Of a stretch of 64,000 bases of DNA, positions 43,863 to 52,623 are shown one piece after another (within the stretch, counting starts at the first letter, position 1; each line of letters opens with the position of its first letter). The notes under the pieces were generated by a model. It made no database searches, had not been told where the DNA came from, and worked only from the letters and a program-made list of their open reading frames with translations. Source of the stretch: Thioploca ingrica (lineage in GTDB: Bacteria; Pseudomonadota; Gammaproteobacteria; Beggiatoales; Beggiatoaceae); assembly GCA_000828835.1 (NCBI GenBank), contig AP014633.1, positions 1,860,001 to 1,924,000 of the forward strand, read 5' to 3'. A program made the translations under genes and the position numbers.

Positions 43863-46800
43863 TTAATAGTCAAGTAGTGTAGATTCATTTGGCGCTCCTA
43901 GCTGGGATGGATAAAAAGGCATCACGGCTGCTAATTGAAAGAAAAATTGTTGTTGTTGCGCCAAAGTCCCCTGGTTCCAAACCGTTTCTAAAGCTTTTAA
44001 GACCAACGTGGAATAATAATTCGGTGCCCATTGTTGCCAAACAAGTCGTTGTTCCAAAGTAACCGGTTGCCAAGCGTCTCCAACAATATTGATAGCGGCA
44101 TCTAAAAATGCTTCTAATTGCCCGGACTCGACTTCTGGCCATGTCAATCTTTCCCACGCCACTTCGAGCAAATAAAGTGACCACGCTTGTTGCTGGGCTT
44201 GGGCTGGGGTAAAAGATTGTTGTGTTACTTTTTGCCATAGATAGCGAAGAACTTGCGGATCGTCAGAGTTGTTCAAAATAGCGGGATCAAGATCTAATAA
44301 ATAGAAAAGTAGCTGTTTACGTTGAGTTGGCGTAGCTACTGGCCAAATCCGTTGCCAGGCGTGTTCAATTAAATCTGGCCAATGAGTAAAAATATCCCAC
44401 ACGCGGGCAATTTTATCTCCTGAAACCATAACAACACGTTTCCCGTCAGGACTGAAGGCAGCAGTAGTCGCTGTATCCTTCTGTCCTTCGAGGACGGTTA
44501 GCGGTTCACCCGTAGCGACATCCCACACGCGCGCAGTACCATCGGTTGAGGCTGTAACTACAAGTGTTCCGTCAGAACTGAAGGCGGCGGTAGTAACGTT
44601 ACCTTTATGTCCTCGAAGGTCAGCTAAAAGATTTCCGGTGATAGCGTCCCACACCCGCGCAGTGTGATCGGTTGAAGCGGTGACCACGTGCATCCCGTCG
44701 GGACTGAAAGCAGCGGTAGTAACTGTATTCTCATGTCCGGTCAAAACAATTAATGATTCTCCCGTGATGATGTCCCAAACGCGCGCAGTGCCATCATCTG
44801 AAGCCGTAACCACACGGATCCCATTGCGACTGAAGGTGATAGTATTAACTGTATTTTTATGTCCTTGGAGGTCGGTTAGAAGATTTCCCGTAACAGCGTC
44901 CCACACGTGTGCAGTGCCATCGGTTGAAGCGGTAACCACGCGTGTCCCGTCGGGACTGAAGGCGGCGGTAGTACTATTTTGAAGGATGAGTTGGGTTGTT
45001 TTGGTGGTAATATCCCAAATGCGGGCGCTCTTATCGGTTGAAACGGTGATAACGTACCTCCCATCGGAACTAAAGGCAGCAGTAGTCAATTTATCATCAT
45101 TAGTCATTTTTTCATTAGTTTCTGGTAGCTTGGCGAGGAGGCTTCCCGTGGCGACGTCCCACACGTAAGCAGTATTCTCTGAAATCGTGACGACGCGTGC
45201 TCCGTCAGAACTGAAAGCAGCATTGGTGACTGCCTTAGTATGTCCTTCGAGGACTTGGAGAACAATCGGGTCTTTGCCGGTAGCGATGTTCCACACGCGT
45301 GCAGTTTTATCGCTTGAAGCCGTGACAATGCGCTTCCCGTCGGGACTGAAAGCAGCGGTATTAACTTTATTCTTCGGTTCTGGAAGGATAGTCAGGAATT
45401 TTTCCGGGGCAAGGTTCCACACCCGTGCGGTATTTTTTGAAGCGGTGACAATGCGCATCCCATCGGGACTGAAAGCAGCGAAAGTACTTTCTGGAAGGAC
45501 GATAAGCGGTTCTCCCGTGGCGACATCCCACACCCGCGCGGTCTTGTCATCCGACGTAGTAACTACTTGGGTACCATCGGGGCTAAAAGCCACGCTAGTC
45601 ACTCCCTGCTCATGTCCTCGAAGGGTGGTCAAGAGTGTTCCGGTGTCGGTGTCCCACACGCGAGCGGTGCCATCGGCGGAAGCGGTGACGATGTGCGTCC
45701 CATCGGGGCTAAAGGCTACGCTAGTCACTTCCTGCTTATGTCCTTGAAGAATGGTCGGTGATGTTTCCGTGGTGAGGTTCCACACTCGCGCAGTGCCATC
45801 GGCTGAAGCGGTAACGACGCGTGTACCATCGGGACTAAAGATAGCTGTAGTCACCTTCTGCTCATGTCCTTGGAGGCGAGGGCGGTGAGTTCCCGTGGCA
45901 AGATCCCACACCAGTGCGGTACCATCGTATGACGCCGTAACCACTTGCTTCCCGTTGGGACTGAAAACAGCAGCGGTAAATCCCTGCTCCTGTTCTTCGT
46001 CTTTGAGGACAGTCAGGAATTTTCCGGTGGCGCTTTCCCACACGCTCGCGGTGCCATCTTCTGAAGCGGTGACGATGCGCGTGCCGTCGGGACTGAAGGT
46101 AGCCGTATTAACCTTAACCTCATCTTTTTGAAGGATAGCAGAATTTTCAAGAAGGTATTTTCCGGTGGTAAGGTCCCACACACGCGCGGTGCCATCAGAT
46201 GAAACCGTGACAATACGCGTTCCATCGGGACTGAAGGCCGCAGTAGTAACCCGTTGTTCATGTCCTTGAAGAACGAATAGGAGTTCTCCAGTAGTGCTAT
46301 TCCACACAAATGCGGTTTCATCCTTTGAAGCGGTGACGATGCGCGTCCCGTCGGGACTGAAAGCAACAGTATTAACCCAACCCTTATGTCCTTGAAGTAA
46401 TAAACTAGAAGAGGGTATTTTTCTGAGTACTTCACTGAGTATCAGACCGGCTTGACCCACATAGGGACGGTACTTAAACTCGGGGGGCTTTGGCAATCCC
46501 GATAATGCCAAAACCGCAGCCGATAGAAAATCCTGCTTGTTGAAAGCATCTTGTGCTTGAGTAGCCAAAAGCAGCGAATTATTTCGCTTTGCTTCATTAT
46601 TAGCCCATTGTTCCTGCTCTTGAGCATCTTGTTTAGCAATGTTGGCTTCTTCACGTTGTCTTTGTGCTTCCTCGGTTTGTTGTTTAGCGAGTTGTTCTTG
46701 TTCTCGCGCTTTTTGTTCGGCTTGTTCGGCATCTTGTCGTTTCTGTTCGGCATTGTTCCGTTGTCTTTGTGCCTCATCGGCTTGTTGTTTAGCAAGTTGT

Positions 46801-49800
46801 TCTTGTTCTCGCGCTTTTTGTTCGGCTTGTTGGGCATCTTTTTGAGCTAACTCTGCTTTTTGTCGTTGTTGTTCAGCATTTTGTTTTTGGATATTAGCTT
46901 CATCACGTTGTTCTTGTGCATCTTCAGCTTGTTGTTTAGCAATTTGTTCTTGATCTTTCGCTTTTTTTTCAGCTTGTTTGGCTTGAGCAAGTGCCTGTTG
47001 GGTTTGTTGTTGGGCTTGTTGGGTTTCTTCAAGTGCTTCTTGGGTTCGTTGTTTGGCTCGGTTAGCTTCATCTTTTTGTTGGTTGGCTATCTCAGTTTGT
47101 GATTGGGCAATAAGTGCTTGTTCTTGAGTCAGCCAAGTTTGTCTCACAGCATGTCCTTTTTCTTGTTGAGCAATTTGAGTTTGTTGTTGGGCACGGCTGG
47201 CTTGGTAGTTGGCAATTTGAGTTTGTTGTTGGGCACGTTTGGCTTGGTAATAGGCGATTAAAGTTTGTTGGTCAGCGTATTGATGTTCTTGTTGAGCAAT
47301 TTGGGCTTGTATCTTAGCGCGCTTTGCTTCGCGTTGTGCTTGTTGTTGATGAATTTCAGCTTGTTGTCGGGCATTTTCCGCTAATTGCGCTTGATGTTTG
47401 GCATACTTTTCTTGTTCCAAAGCGTTGGTGCGTTCTTGTTCAGCAATCTGTTTTTGTTGCTGGGTTTGAGCTAAAGCTTGTTTCACTTTTTGTTCTTCTT
47501 GTTGAGCTTTGAGCAGTGCGTGTTGAGCAAGATGTCGTTGTTGTTCAGTTTCAAGTTGGGATTGTTTAGCTTGTTGTAACGCTTGTTCAATTTGCGCTTT
47601 TTGTTGTTCAACTTGTTGTTTCTTTTGTTCAACCTGTTGTTTTTGTTGTCCGATTTTTAATCTTTGTTGTTCCACTTTCTCTTTTTGTTCAAAAGCATAA
47701 CTGCCAGCCATGAGGGAGATGACAAAAGCGATTCCCATCAGGAGCATAAAAATCCGCTGGCGTTTGGCACTTTGTCGTTCTTGAATAAGTAATTGGGTCA
47801 TGGCGTGGCGGGCTTCTTGTTCGATTTGGAGTTCGTGGGCCCGGCGTTGTTGTTCAGCGGCTTCAGCTTGTTCGATAGCATGTTGACTGATGTAAATAAA
47901 AGTTTGTTGTAAAGCAGTCGGTTGTGGTTGTTTCTGACTCTGTTCAACCGGTTGCAGCCAGTTGAGGGCGTTAGCGCAAGCCGTTTTGTTGAGCAGAAAG
48001 TCCGGGTGACGGTTGTTGTCGTCCCAATCGCTAGCGCGTTGTTGCCAAAGGGTGTGTTGATGGGTATAGTCGCGGTCGAGTTCCAGTGCTTGAATGAGTT
48101 CGGGAAAGGTTTTGTCAAACGGTGAGTGTTGAAAGTCAAGCCATTGAAGGCGTTGTAAGATCGCGGGCAAGTGCTCGTGGGGTGGATCACGCCACAAAAC
48201 GGGGATAAAGCGTTTGTGATGTTCAGCGGCGTAGTTGACTTCGCGTTCGCAGTATTCGGAAGTGACGGCGTCGGGCGAAAGGATGAAGAGAAAATTATCG
48301 GCACTGCGAATACCTTTGAAGATCTCGGTTTCAAAGTCGACGCCGGAACTGATGCTTTCTTGGTCAAACCAAGTGGTTTTGCCCGCTTCTTGAAAGGCCA
48401 GGTTGAGCCGACGGGCAAAGTCGCCATCTTTGCGTGAGTAGGAAATGAAGACATCCGTACCCAGTTGTCCTTTGACGGCTTCACTGGCGTTGATAAAGTG
48501 GTGATGAAAGCGGGTTGGTTGATGAAGTTGGCGAGATTCGTTGAGACGGAGCCAAGTTTTAGCATTTTCTAAATTGTAACCACGCAGGAGGAAGGCGGGT
48601 TTTTTATCTTCCGCTAGCCACTTGAGAGCGCGAGCAAGGAGAATTTTGTGCTGTTCATGATAAGTTTTGTCCTGATTCAGGAGGGTGACCAATTCGTCAA
48701 TCACCCCGTCTTGAAAAGTGAGAGATTGTAAGTGACGTAAAGTTGGGTGAAGATGGGCTGGATCAGTCGGTGCGATCCGGAGCGGAATAATGCGTTTGTG
48801 GTATTTTAAAGCATGAGCTAATTCACGCTGAACATATTCTGAAACGGCGGACTGAGGCGAAATCAGTAATAAAAAATTATCTGCATTTTCAATTCCTTGT
48901 TCAATGGCACGGGCAAAGTCAGTGCCTTTTTGAATATCCTGGTCATGAGTCCAAGTGGTGATGGCATAACGAGATAAAGCCTGAACGATGGGGTCACGAA
49001 TAGCGCGATCTTGACTATCGTAACAGACGAACACATCGATCAGCCGATTTTCGGCATTTTTACGGGCTTCGCAGATAAATTCGCACTGTAAAGCATTGGG
49101 TTGACAAGGTGGTTGCTCACCGGCTTGAAAATGGGTCAGTAACCATTGTTCCGCTGCGATGCGTTCTTTGCCAACGATGAGGTAATGAGTAGCACGCTGG
49201 TGTTGTTGCCAGTCGAGGGCTAGCGCAAGAAGTTCAGTATGTTGATGGACGTAGGAACGGTGCCGATCTAGCACAGTAATCATCCGTTCAACGATACTAA
49301 CCAACGGATCAATTGTTAAACCGAAGCTAGGAAATTCAAAGGATTGGAGATAGTCTCGATCATCATGTTTATTCCAAAAGTTTTCGTAGGTTTGCGCCCA
49401 CTGGCGGAGTTGGTCACAGTCAGCGTTACTCAACTGTTCTTTGGCATCTAGCCAATCGGTTTTACCAATGAGGAAATGGGAACGTTCGAGGACATCTTGG
49501 GTGGTTTGAATTTGGGGATCGGGTAATCCATGGTATTGGTAGAAGTGATGTAAAATTTGTTGGTCACCCACCGCTAGAGTTTGAACCGGGGTTTGAAAGA
49601 TCACCATTTGATTAAGGGGAATCACTCGTTTGCCGAGAAAGCGGGCATATTCTAATTCCAGCAAACAGTAGGGTGAGGTCAGGCAGCGAGGTGCCATGAT
49701 ATAAGCGAAATTATGGGCAGATTCAATACCATGATTAATCCGCGCCGCATAATCTTCGCCGTCGGGAATGTTAACTTTATCGAACCAAGCGTCGTAGCCT

Positions 49801-49904
49801 TTAAATTTCAGTTGTTGGTGTAATCGCCCAACGAAACCTAAACTTTCGCGTCGTCCGTAGGAAATAAACAGGTCTTTAAAGGGAGTGGGGCTAAATTTTG
49901 ACAT
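43863..49904 (-). CDS. Giant triple-TIR / membrane span / coiled-coil / WD40 protein
   Basis: A 2013-residue protein. Three TIR domains lie at about 10-100, 288-378 and 483-572; each keeps the Glu of NADase-type TIRs (Glu83, Glu361, Glu555 in S-x-Y-xxxxE contexts). Each is followed by a similar linker (HQHT...L..AL.W...LL). One membrane helix spans 718-737. A Gln/Lys/Glu-rich coiled coil runs about 740-1135. Sixteen WD40 repeats (FSPDGTRIVTASxDGTARVW type) fill about 1190-1840, and a helical C-terminus of about 170 residues is not recognised. TIR domains bind or cleave NAD+ in immunity and cell death; WD40 repeats sense or scaffold. The role is inferred only. No NB-ARC/STAND NTPase lies between them. 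Confidence 0.85.
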   Translation of the reverse strand: MSKFSPTPFKDLFISYGRRESLGFVGRLHQQLKFKGYDAWFDKVNIPDGEDYAARINHGIESAHNFAYIMAPRCLTSPYCLLELEYARFLGKRVIPLNQMVIFQTPVQTLAVGDQQILHHFYQYHGLPDPQIQTTQDVLERSHFLIGKTDWLDAKEQLSNADCDQLRQWAQTYENFWNKHDDRDYLQSFEFPSFGLTIDPLVSIVERMITVLDRHRSYVHQHTELLALALDWQQHQRATHYLIVGKERIAAEQWLLTHFQAGEQPPCQPNALQCEFICEARKNAENRLIDVFVCYDSQDRAIRDPIVQALSRYAITTWTHDQDIQKGTDFARAIEQGIENADNFLLLISPQSAVSEYVQRELAHALKYHKRIIPLRIAPTDPAHLHPTLRHLQSLTFQDGVIDELVTLLNQDKTYHEQHKILLARALKWLAEDKKPAFLLRGYNLENAKTWLRLNESRQLHQPTRFHHHFINASEAVKGQLGTDVFISYSRKDGDFARRLNLAFQEAGKTTWFDQESISSGVDFETEIFKGIRSADNFLFILSPDAVTSEYCEREVNYAAEHHKRFIPVLWRDPPHEHLPAILQRLQWLDFQHSPFDKTFPELIQALELDRDYTHQHTLWQQRASDWDDNNRHPDFLLNKTACANALNWLQPVEQSQKQPQPTALQQTFIYISQHAIEQAEAAEQQRRAHELQIEQEARHAMTQLLIQERQSAKRQRIFMLLMGIAFVISLMAGSYAFEQKEKVEQQRLKIGQQKQQVEQKKQQVEQQKAQIEQALQQAKQSQLETEQQRHLAQHALLKAQQEEQKVKQALAQTQQQKQIAEQERTNALEQEKYAKHQAQLAENARQQAEIHQQQAQREAKRAKIQAQIAQQEHQYADQQTLIAYYQAKRAQQQTQIANYQASRAQQQTQIAQQEKGHAVRQTWLTQEQALIAQSQTEIANQQKDEANRAKQRTQEALEETQQAQQQTQQALAQAKQAEKKAKDQEQIAKQQAEDAQEQRDEANIQKQNAEQQRQKAELAQKDAQQAEQKAREQEQLAKQQADEAQRQRNNAEQKRQDAEQAEQKAREQEQLAKQQTEEAQRQREEANIAKQDAQEQEQWANNEAKRNNSLLLATQAQDAFNKQDFLSAAVLALSGLPKPPEFKYRPYVGQAGLILSEVLRKIPSSSLLLQGHKGWVNTVAFSPDGTRIVTASKDETAFVWNSTTGELLFVLQGHEQRVTTAAFSPDGTRIVTVSSDGTARVWDLTTGKYLLENSAILQKDEVKVNTATFSPDGTRIVTASEDGTASVWESATGKFLTVLKDEEQEQGFTAAVFSPNGKQVVTASYDGTALVWDLATGTHRPRLQGHEQKVTTAIFSPDGTRVVTASADGTARVWNLTTETSPTILQGHKQEVTSVAFSPDGTHIVTASADGTARVWDTDTGTLLTTLRGHEQGVTSVAFSPDGTQVVTTSDDKTARVWDVATGEPLIVLPESTFAAFSPDGMRIVTASKNTARVWNLAPEKFLTILPEPKNKVNTAAFSPDGKRIVTASSDKTARVWNIATGKDPIVLQVLEGHTKAVTNAAFSSDGARVVTISENTAYVWDVATGSLLAKLPETNEKMTNDDKLTTAAFSSDGRYVITVSTDKSARIWDITTKTTQLILQNSTTAAFSPDGTRVVTASTDGTAHVWDAVTGNLLTDLQGHKNTVNTITFSRNGIRVVTASDDGTARVWDIITGESLIVLTGHENTVTTAAFSPDGMHVVTASTDHTARVWDAITGNLLADLRGHKGNVTTAAFSSDGTLVVTASTDGTARVWDVATGEPLTVLEGQKDTATTAAFSPDGKRVVMVSGDKIARVWDIFTHWPDLIEHAWQRIWPVATPTQRKQLLFYLLDLDPAILNNSDDPQVLRYLWQKVTQQSFTPAQAQQQAWSLYLLEVAWERLTWPEVESGQLEAFLDAAINIVGDAWQPVTLEQRLVWQQWAPNYYSTLVLKALETVWNQGTLAQQQQFFFQLAAVMPFYPSQLGAPNESTLLDY

Positions 49905-50058
49905 AATGTTCCTCTACTACAGGTCATTGAGGCTATTTTTTTTAATAGCTTATTAGCAAAAACGCAGCAGTCTTTATGCCAATTTAAAACCTCGGTAGGG
50001 GCAACCCTTGCGGTTGCTCGGTGGTTGGCTTTATTTCAACTGAGAAAATATTGGTGAA

Positions 50059-50087
50059 GGTGCGTTACGGCTGACGCCTAACGCACC
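50059..50087. repeat. Hairpin repeat GGTGCGTTA...TAACGCACC
   Basis: A perfect 9-bp stem with an 11-nt interior, in the gap upstream of cca's 3' end. It is followed by ctac, and resembles the end of 15198-15274. A nearby ggggcaacccttgcggttgc (49998-50017) is another dispersed hairpin. Confidence 0.55.
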
Positions 50088-50105
50088 CTACAGTTCACTA
50101 CAGTT

Positions 50106-50170
50106 CACTGCCATTTAATGATTCCCCCCTTTTTCAAAGGGGGGAGTGGTAGCTTAACTTAATGACAGTG
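50106..50170. repeat. MITE-like palindromic element, short form, copy 5
   Basis: A 65-bp element with ends CACTGCCATTTAATG and, on the other strand, CACTGTCATTAAGTTAAG, and the interior stem ccccctttttcaaaggggg. It lies between cca and the giant TIR gene and could end transcription from cca. Confidence 0.75.
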
Positions 50171-50179
50171 ACCCTACAG

Positions 50180-51421
50180 TTAGCTTATTGAGGTGAGTGA
50201 GCTATTGGTGGAAAGATTTTTTAATTGATTAAGAGCGTGTAAGCGCCTACGTTGTAGTTCTTCTTTAATTTTTATGCCTTTAAATCCTTCAGCTAAAAGT
50301 GTTGCTACTTCTACTTGACTAGCAACGGCAAAAGCCCGGCGAAAATAGTCTGCCTGCGGATAAGGTTGCTCAGCATAACCTAACCGTCCACGGAAATCGG
50401 CTTCACAAGCGAGTAAAAATTGTTCTAACCTTTGAGGACGGCGAAAAGCATCCAAATGATGCAAGGTATCTAGTAAAGTTGCTGTTCTCAGTTCGGTTAC
50501 TCGATGACAACGGGTGTGATAACGCGCCACTAGCACCGCTAAATCATGATATTGATGAGGTACTCGGTAGCGTTGACATAATAATTCAATCAGCTCAGCA
50601 CCGCGTTGTTCATGATCAATATGTTTTGGCCATTCTTCTGATGGAGTAGTCCCTTTACCTAAATCATGGGTTAATACTGCAAAAATGACTTGGGTATCAT
50701 CTGTCATTTGCCGTGCTTGCTGCAGGCATAGCATAACGTGTGCTCCAGTATCTATTTCCGGATGATATTGCGGTGGTTGAGGGACACCAAATAAGCGATC
50801 AATTTCGGGAAAGATTCGAGCTAATGCCCCACAATTTCTGAGTACCGTAAAAAATTGCTGCGGTTGCGGCTCGCCTAAAGCACGTACCGTTTCTTGCCAA
50901 ACTCGCTCTGGTACTAAAGCATCCACTTCACCGTTATTGACCATTTCAACCATTAAAGCGACAGTTGCCGCTGCGACTTGAAAACCAAAGCGAGCAGCAA
51001 AGCGTGCAACACGTAAAATTCGTACTGGATCTTCCACAAACGCCGGGGAAACATGACGTAAAATACCGGCGCGTAAATCAGCCAGTCCATTAAACGGATC
51101 AATTAAGTGACCGTCCGGATCCTCCGCCATCGCATTAATGGTTAAATCACGTCGTTGTAAATCTTCTTCGAGGGTAACATCAGGGGCAGCATAGACGGTA
51201 AAACCGGTGTAACCCGGTTTCGTTTTACGTTCAGTACGTGCTAATGCGTAGGCTTCGTGGGTAGTTGGATGTAAGAACACGGGAAAATCTCGACCCACTT
51301 GGGTATAACCCAATGCCAACATTTCTTCCGGCGTCACACCCACTACGACCCAATCTTGGTCTTGGCTAGGATAGCCAAGCAGTTTGTCGCGTACCATTCC
51401 ACCGACTTGGTAAATTTTCAT
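50180..51421 (-). CDS. cca: tRNA CCA-adding enzyme (multifunctional type)
   Basis: A 413-residue protein, the length of the gammaproteobacterial multifunctional CCA protein. It starts with MKIYQVGGMVRDKLLG and the catalytic SQDQDWVVVG, then RRDLTINAMAED, and a C-terminal HD domain (LTHDLGKGTTP). It repairs and completes the CCA end of tRNAs and can have phosphatase activity. It is distinct from PcnB at 28160. The NDUFA9-like gene ends up 27 bp upstream on the same strand. Confidence 0.95.
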   Translation of the reverse strand: MKIYQVGGMVRDKLLGYPSQDQDWVVVGVTPEEMLALGYTQVGRDFPVFLHPTTHEAYALARTERKTKPGYTGFTVYAAPDVTLEEDLQRRDLTINAMAEDPDGHLIDPFNGLADLRAGILRHVSPAFVEDPVRILRVARFAARFGFQVAAATVALMVEMVNNGEVDALVPERVWQETVRALGEPQPQQFFTVLRNCGALARIFPEIDRLFGVPQPPQYHPEIDTGAHVMLCLQQARQMTDDTQVIFAVLTHDLGKGTTPSEEWPKHIDHEQRGAELIELLCQRYRVPHQYHDLAVLVARYHTRCHRVTELRTATLLDTLHHLDAFRRPQRLEQFLLACEADFRGRLGYAEQPYPQADYFRRAFAVASQVEVATLLAEGFKGIKIKEELQRRRLHALNQLKNLSTNSSLTSIS

Positions 51422-51448
51422 GTGGGTTAGTCATTGAAGCCAATATTA

Positions 51449-52405
51449 CTAATCTCGCCGCGCTTGACCCCGCCAACTAGAATATAACGATTTCACTGTG
51501 GTGGCTTGAAAATATTGGGGCATAATCGTTTCAATGGTATGTGGCGTGATGCCTAATTGTAGCAAATGATTATTTTCACCGCAGATACTATCTAATTTAC
51601 TAGAATGATAATTATCAATGGAATAAGGTTTACCCGGAATAAATTCCATTATTCGAGCAATGGGGTAGGATTTTTGCTCACCTAAGGAAATAATCTTGCG
51701 ATTAACCCCGATTAATTTAGCCGTATAAGCGACTAATTCTTGCAAAGTATAAACGGTCGGACCACATAAATTATAACGTTGTCCATGATGTTGGGCAGCG
51801 TCTATTGTTAATATCATGGCTTCAATGACATCATTGACCCAGATTGGCGCAAATCGGGTTTGACCAGAAGGCAGTAAAAAAATAGGCGAAGGTAATCGTA
51901 ACAATCGAGCAAACCGATTAAAAAAAGAATCATCGTCACCAAAAATAACGGAAGGTCGAAAACTCGTTACGGATAAATCGGGTACAGCATGAACTAAATC
52001 TTCGGCTTCACCCTTCGTTCGTAGATAATGACTCGTTCCCTGTTTAGCATCAGCGTTTAAGGCACTCATATGCAATAGCCGCTGGATTTGATTCTGTTGA
52101 CAAGCGGTAATGATTTTTTGAGTCAATTCAACATGCGCTTTGCGAAAACCAGCACCATCATTACCGATTTCATTGAGAATCCCAATTAAATTAATAACGA
52201 CTTCACATTGAGCGAATTGAGCATTTAATTGTTCTTGGTCATAAACATTAACTGAAATGAGTTCAAGCTGAGGCAAAACTAACAAGTCCCGGTGTTGTTC
52301 ACGTCGTCGGGTTAAAATTCGCACCGTCCATCCTAATTCAAGCAACCGATGAGCTAAATGTTTACCTACAAAACCAGTTCCACCTAATAAACAAACTCTA
52401 CGCAT
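51449..52405 (-). CDS. NAD(P)-binding epimerase-like protein (complex I NDUFA9 type)
   Basis: A 318-residue Rossmann protein with the N-terminal GGTGFVGKHLAHRLLELG dinucleotide motif, MSALNADA and YLRTKGEAEDLV. The atypical SDR pattern matches the NDUFA9-like family, which is found in many proteobacteria outside complex I. The reaction is unknown. It follows a possible 33-residue frame by 2 bp and precedes cca by 27 bp, so the three may share a transcript. Confidence 0.8.
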   Translation of the reverse strand: MRRVCLLGGTGFVGKHLAHRLLELGWTVRILTRRREQHRDLLVLPQLELISVNVYDQEQLNAQFAQCEVVINLIGILNEIGNDGAGFRKAHVELTQKIITACQQNQIQRLLHMSALNADAKQGTSHYLRTKGEAEDLVHAVPDLSVTSFRPSVIFGDDDSFFNRFARLLRLPSPIFLLPSGQTRFAPIWVNDVIEAMILTIDAAQHHGQRYNLCGPTVYTLQELVAYTAKLIGVNRKIISLGEQKSYPIARIMEFIPGKPYSIDNYHSSKLDSICGENNHLLQLGITPHTIETIMPQYFQATTVKSLYSSWRGQARRD

Positions 52406-52407
52406 AA

Positions 52408-52509
52408 TTATTCCTTATTCATTATCTTTTCTAAATCTAATTTCTTCGCCAAGACGTAACCGAGGTAAAACCAATAAATTATAGAAATGGCGAAGAGATT
52501 GATAATCAT
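52408..52509 (-). CDS. Candidate 33-residue single-span membrane peptide
   Basis: A short frame from the ATG at 52507-52509 encodes one hydrophobic segment (NLFAISIIYWFYLGYVLA) followed by a charged tail (KKLDLEKIMNKE), then TAA. The stop is 2 nt before the NDUFA9-like ATG, so translation could be coupled. No strong ribosome binding site is seen before it. I do not recognise a family. Confidence 0.4.
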   Translation of the reverse strand: MIINLFAISIIYWFYLGYVLAKKLDLEKIMNKE

Positions 52510-52623
52510 GGTCTAATATTGATTAACTGAATCTTATTCATTTTACAATGACGTTGGATCATCAACTCAGTTCATTCTTTTACCCCATTTTCTAAAATTA
52601 TTTACTTTTAATCAGATAAGGCA

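Noticed and set aside
45187-45747. 186-codon plus-strand frame opposite the WD40 repeats
   Set aside because: It is the antisense shadow of repeated WD40 codons, with repeated content and no ribosome binding site.
44400-46400. Regularly spaced DNA repeats resembling an array
   Set aside because: The period (about 120-130 bp) follows WD40 blades of a coding frame; repeats are diverged and there are no CRISPR-type spacers or cas genes.
47798-48565. 255-codon minus-strand frame inside the TIR gene
   Set aside because: It overlaps the coding frame of the TIR/WD40 gene, whose domains continue without break; composition is low-complexity.
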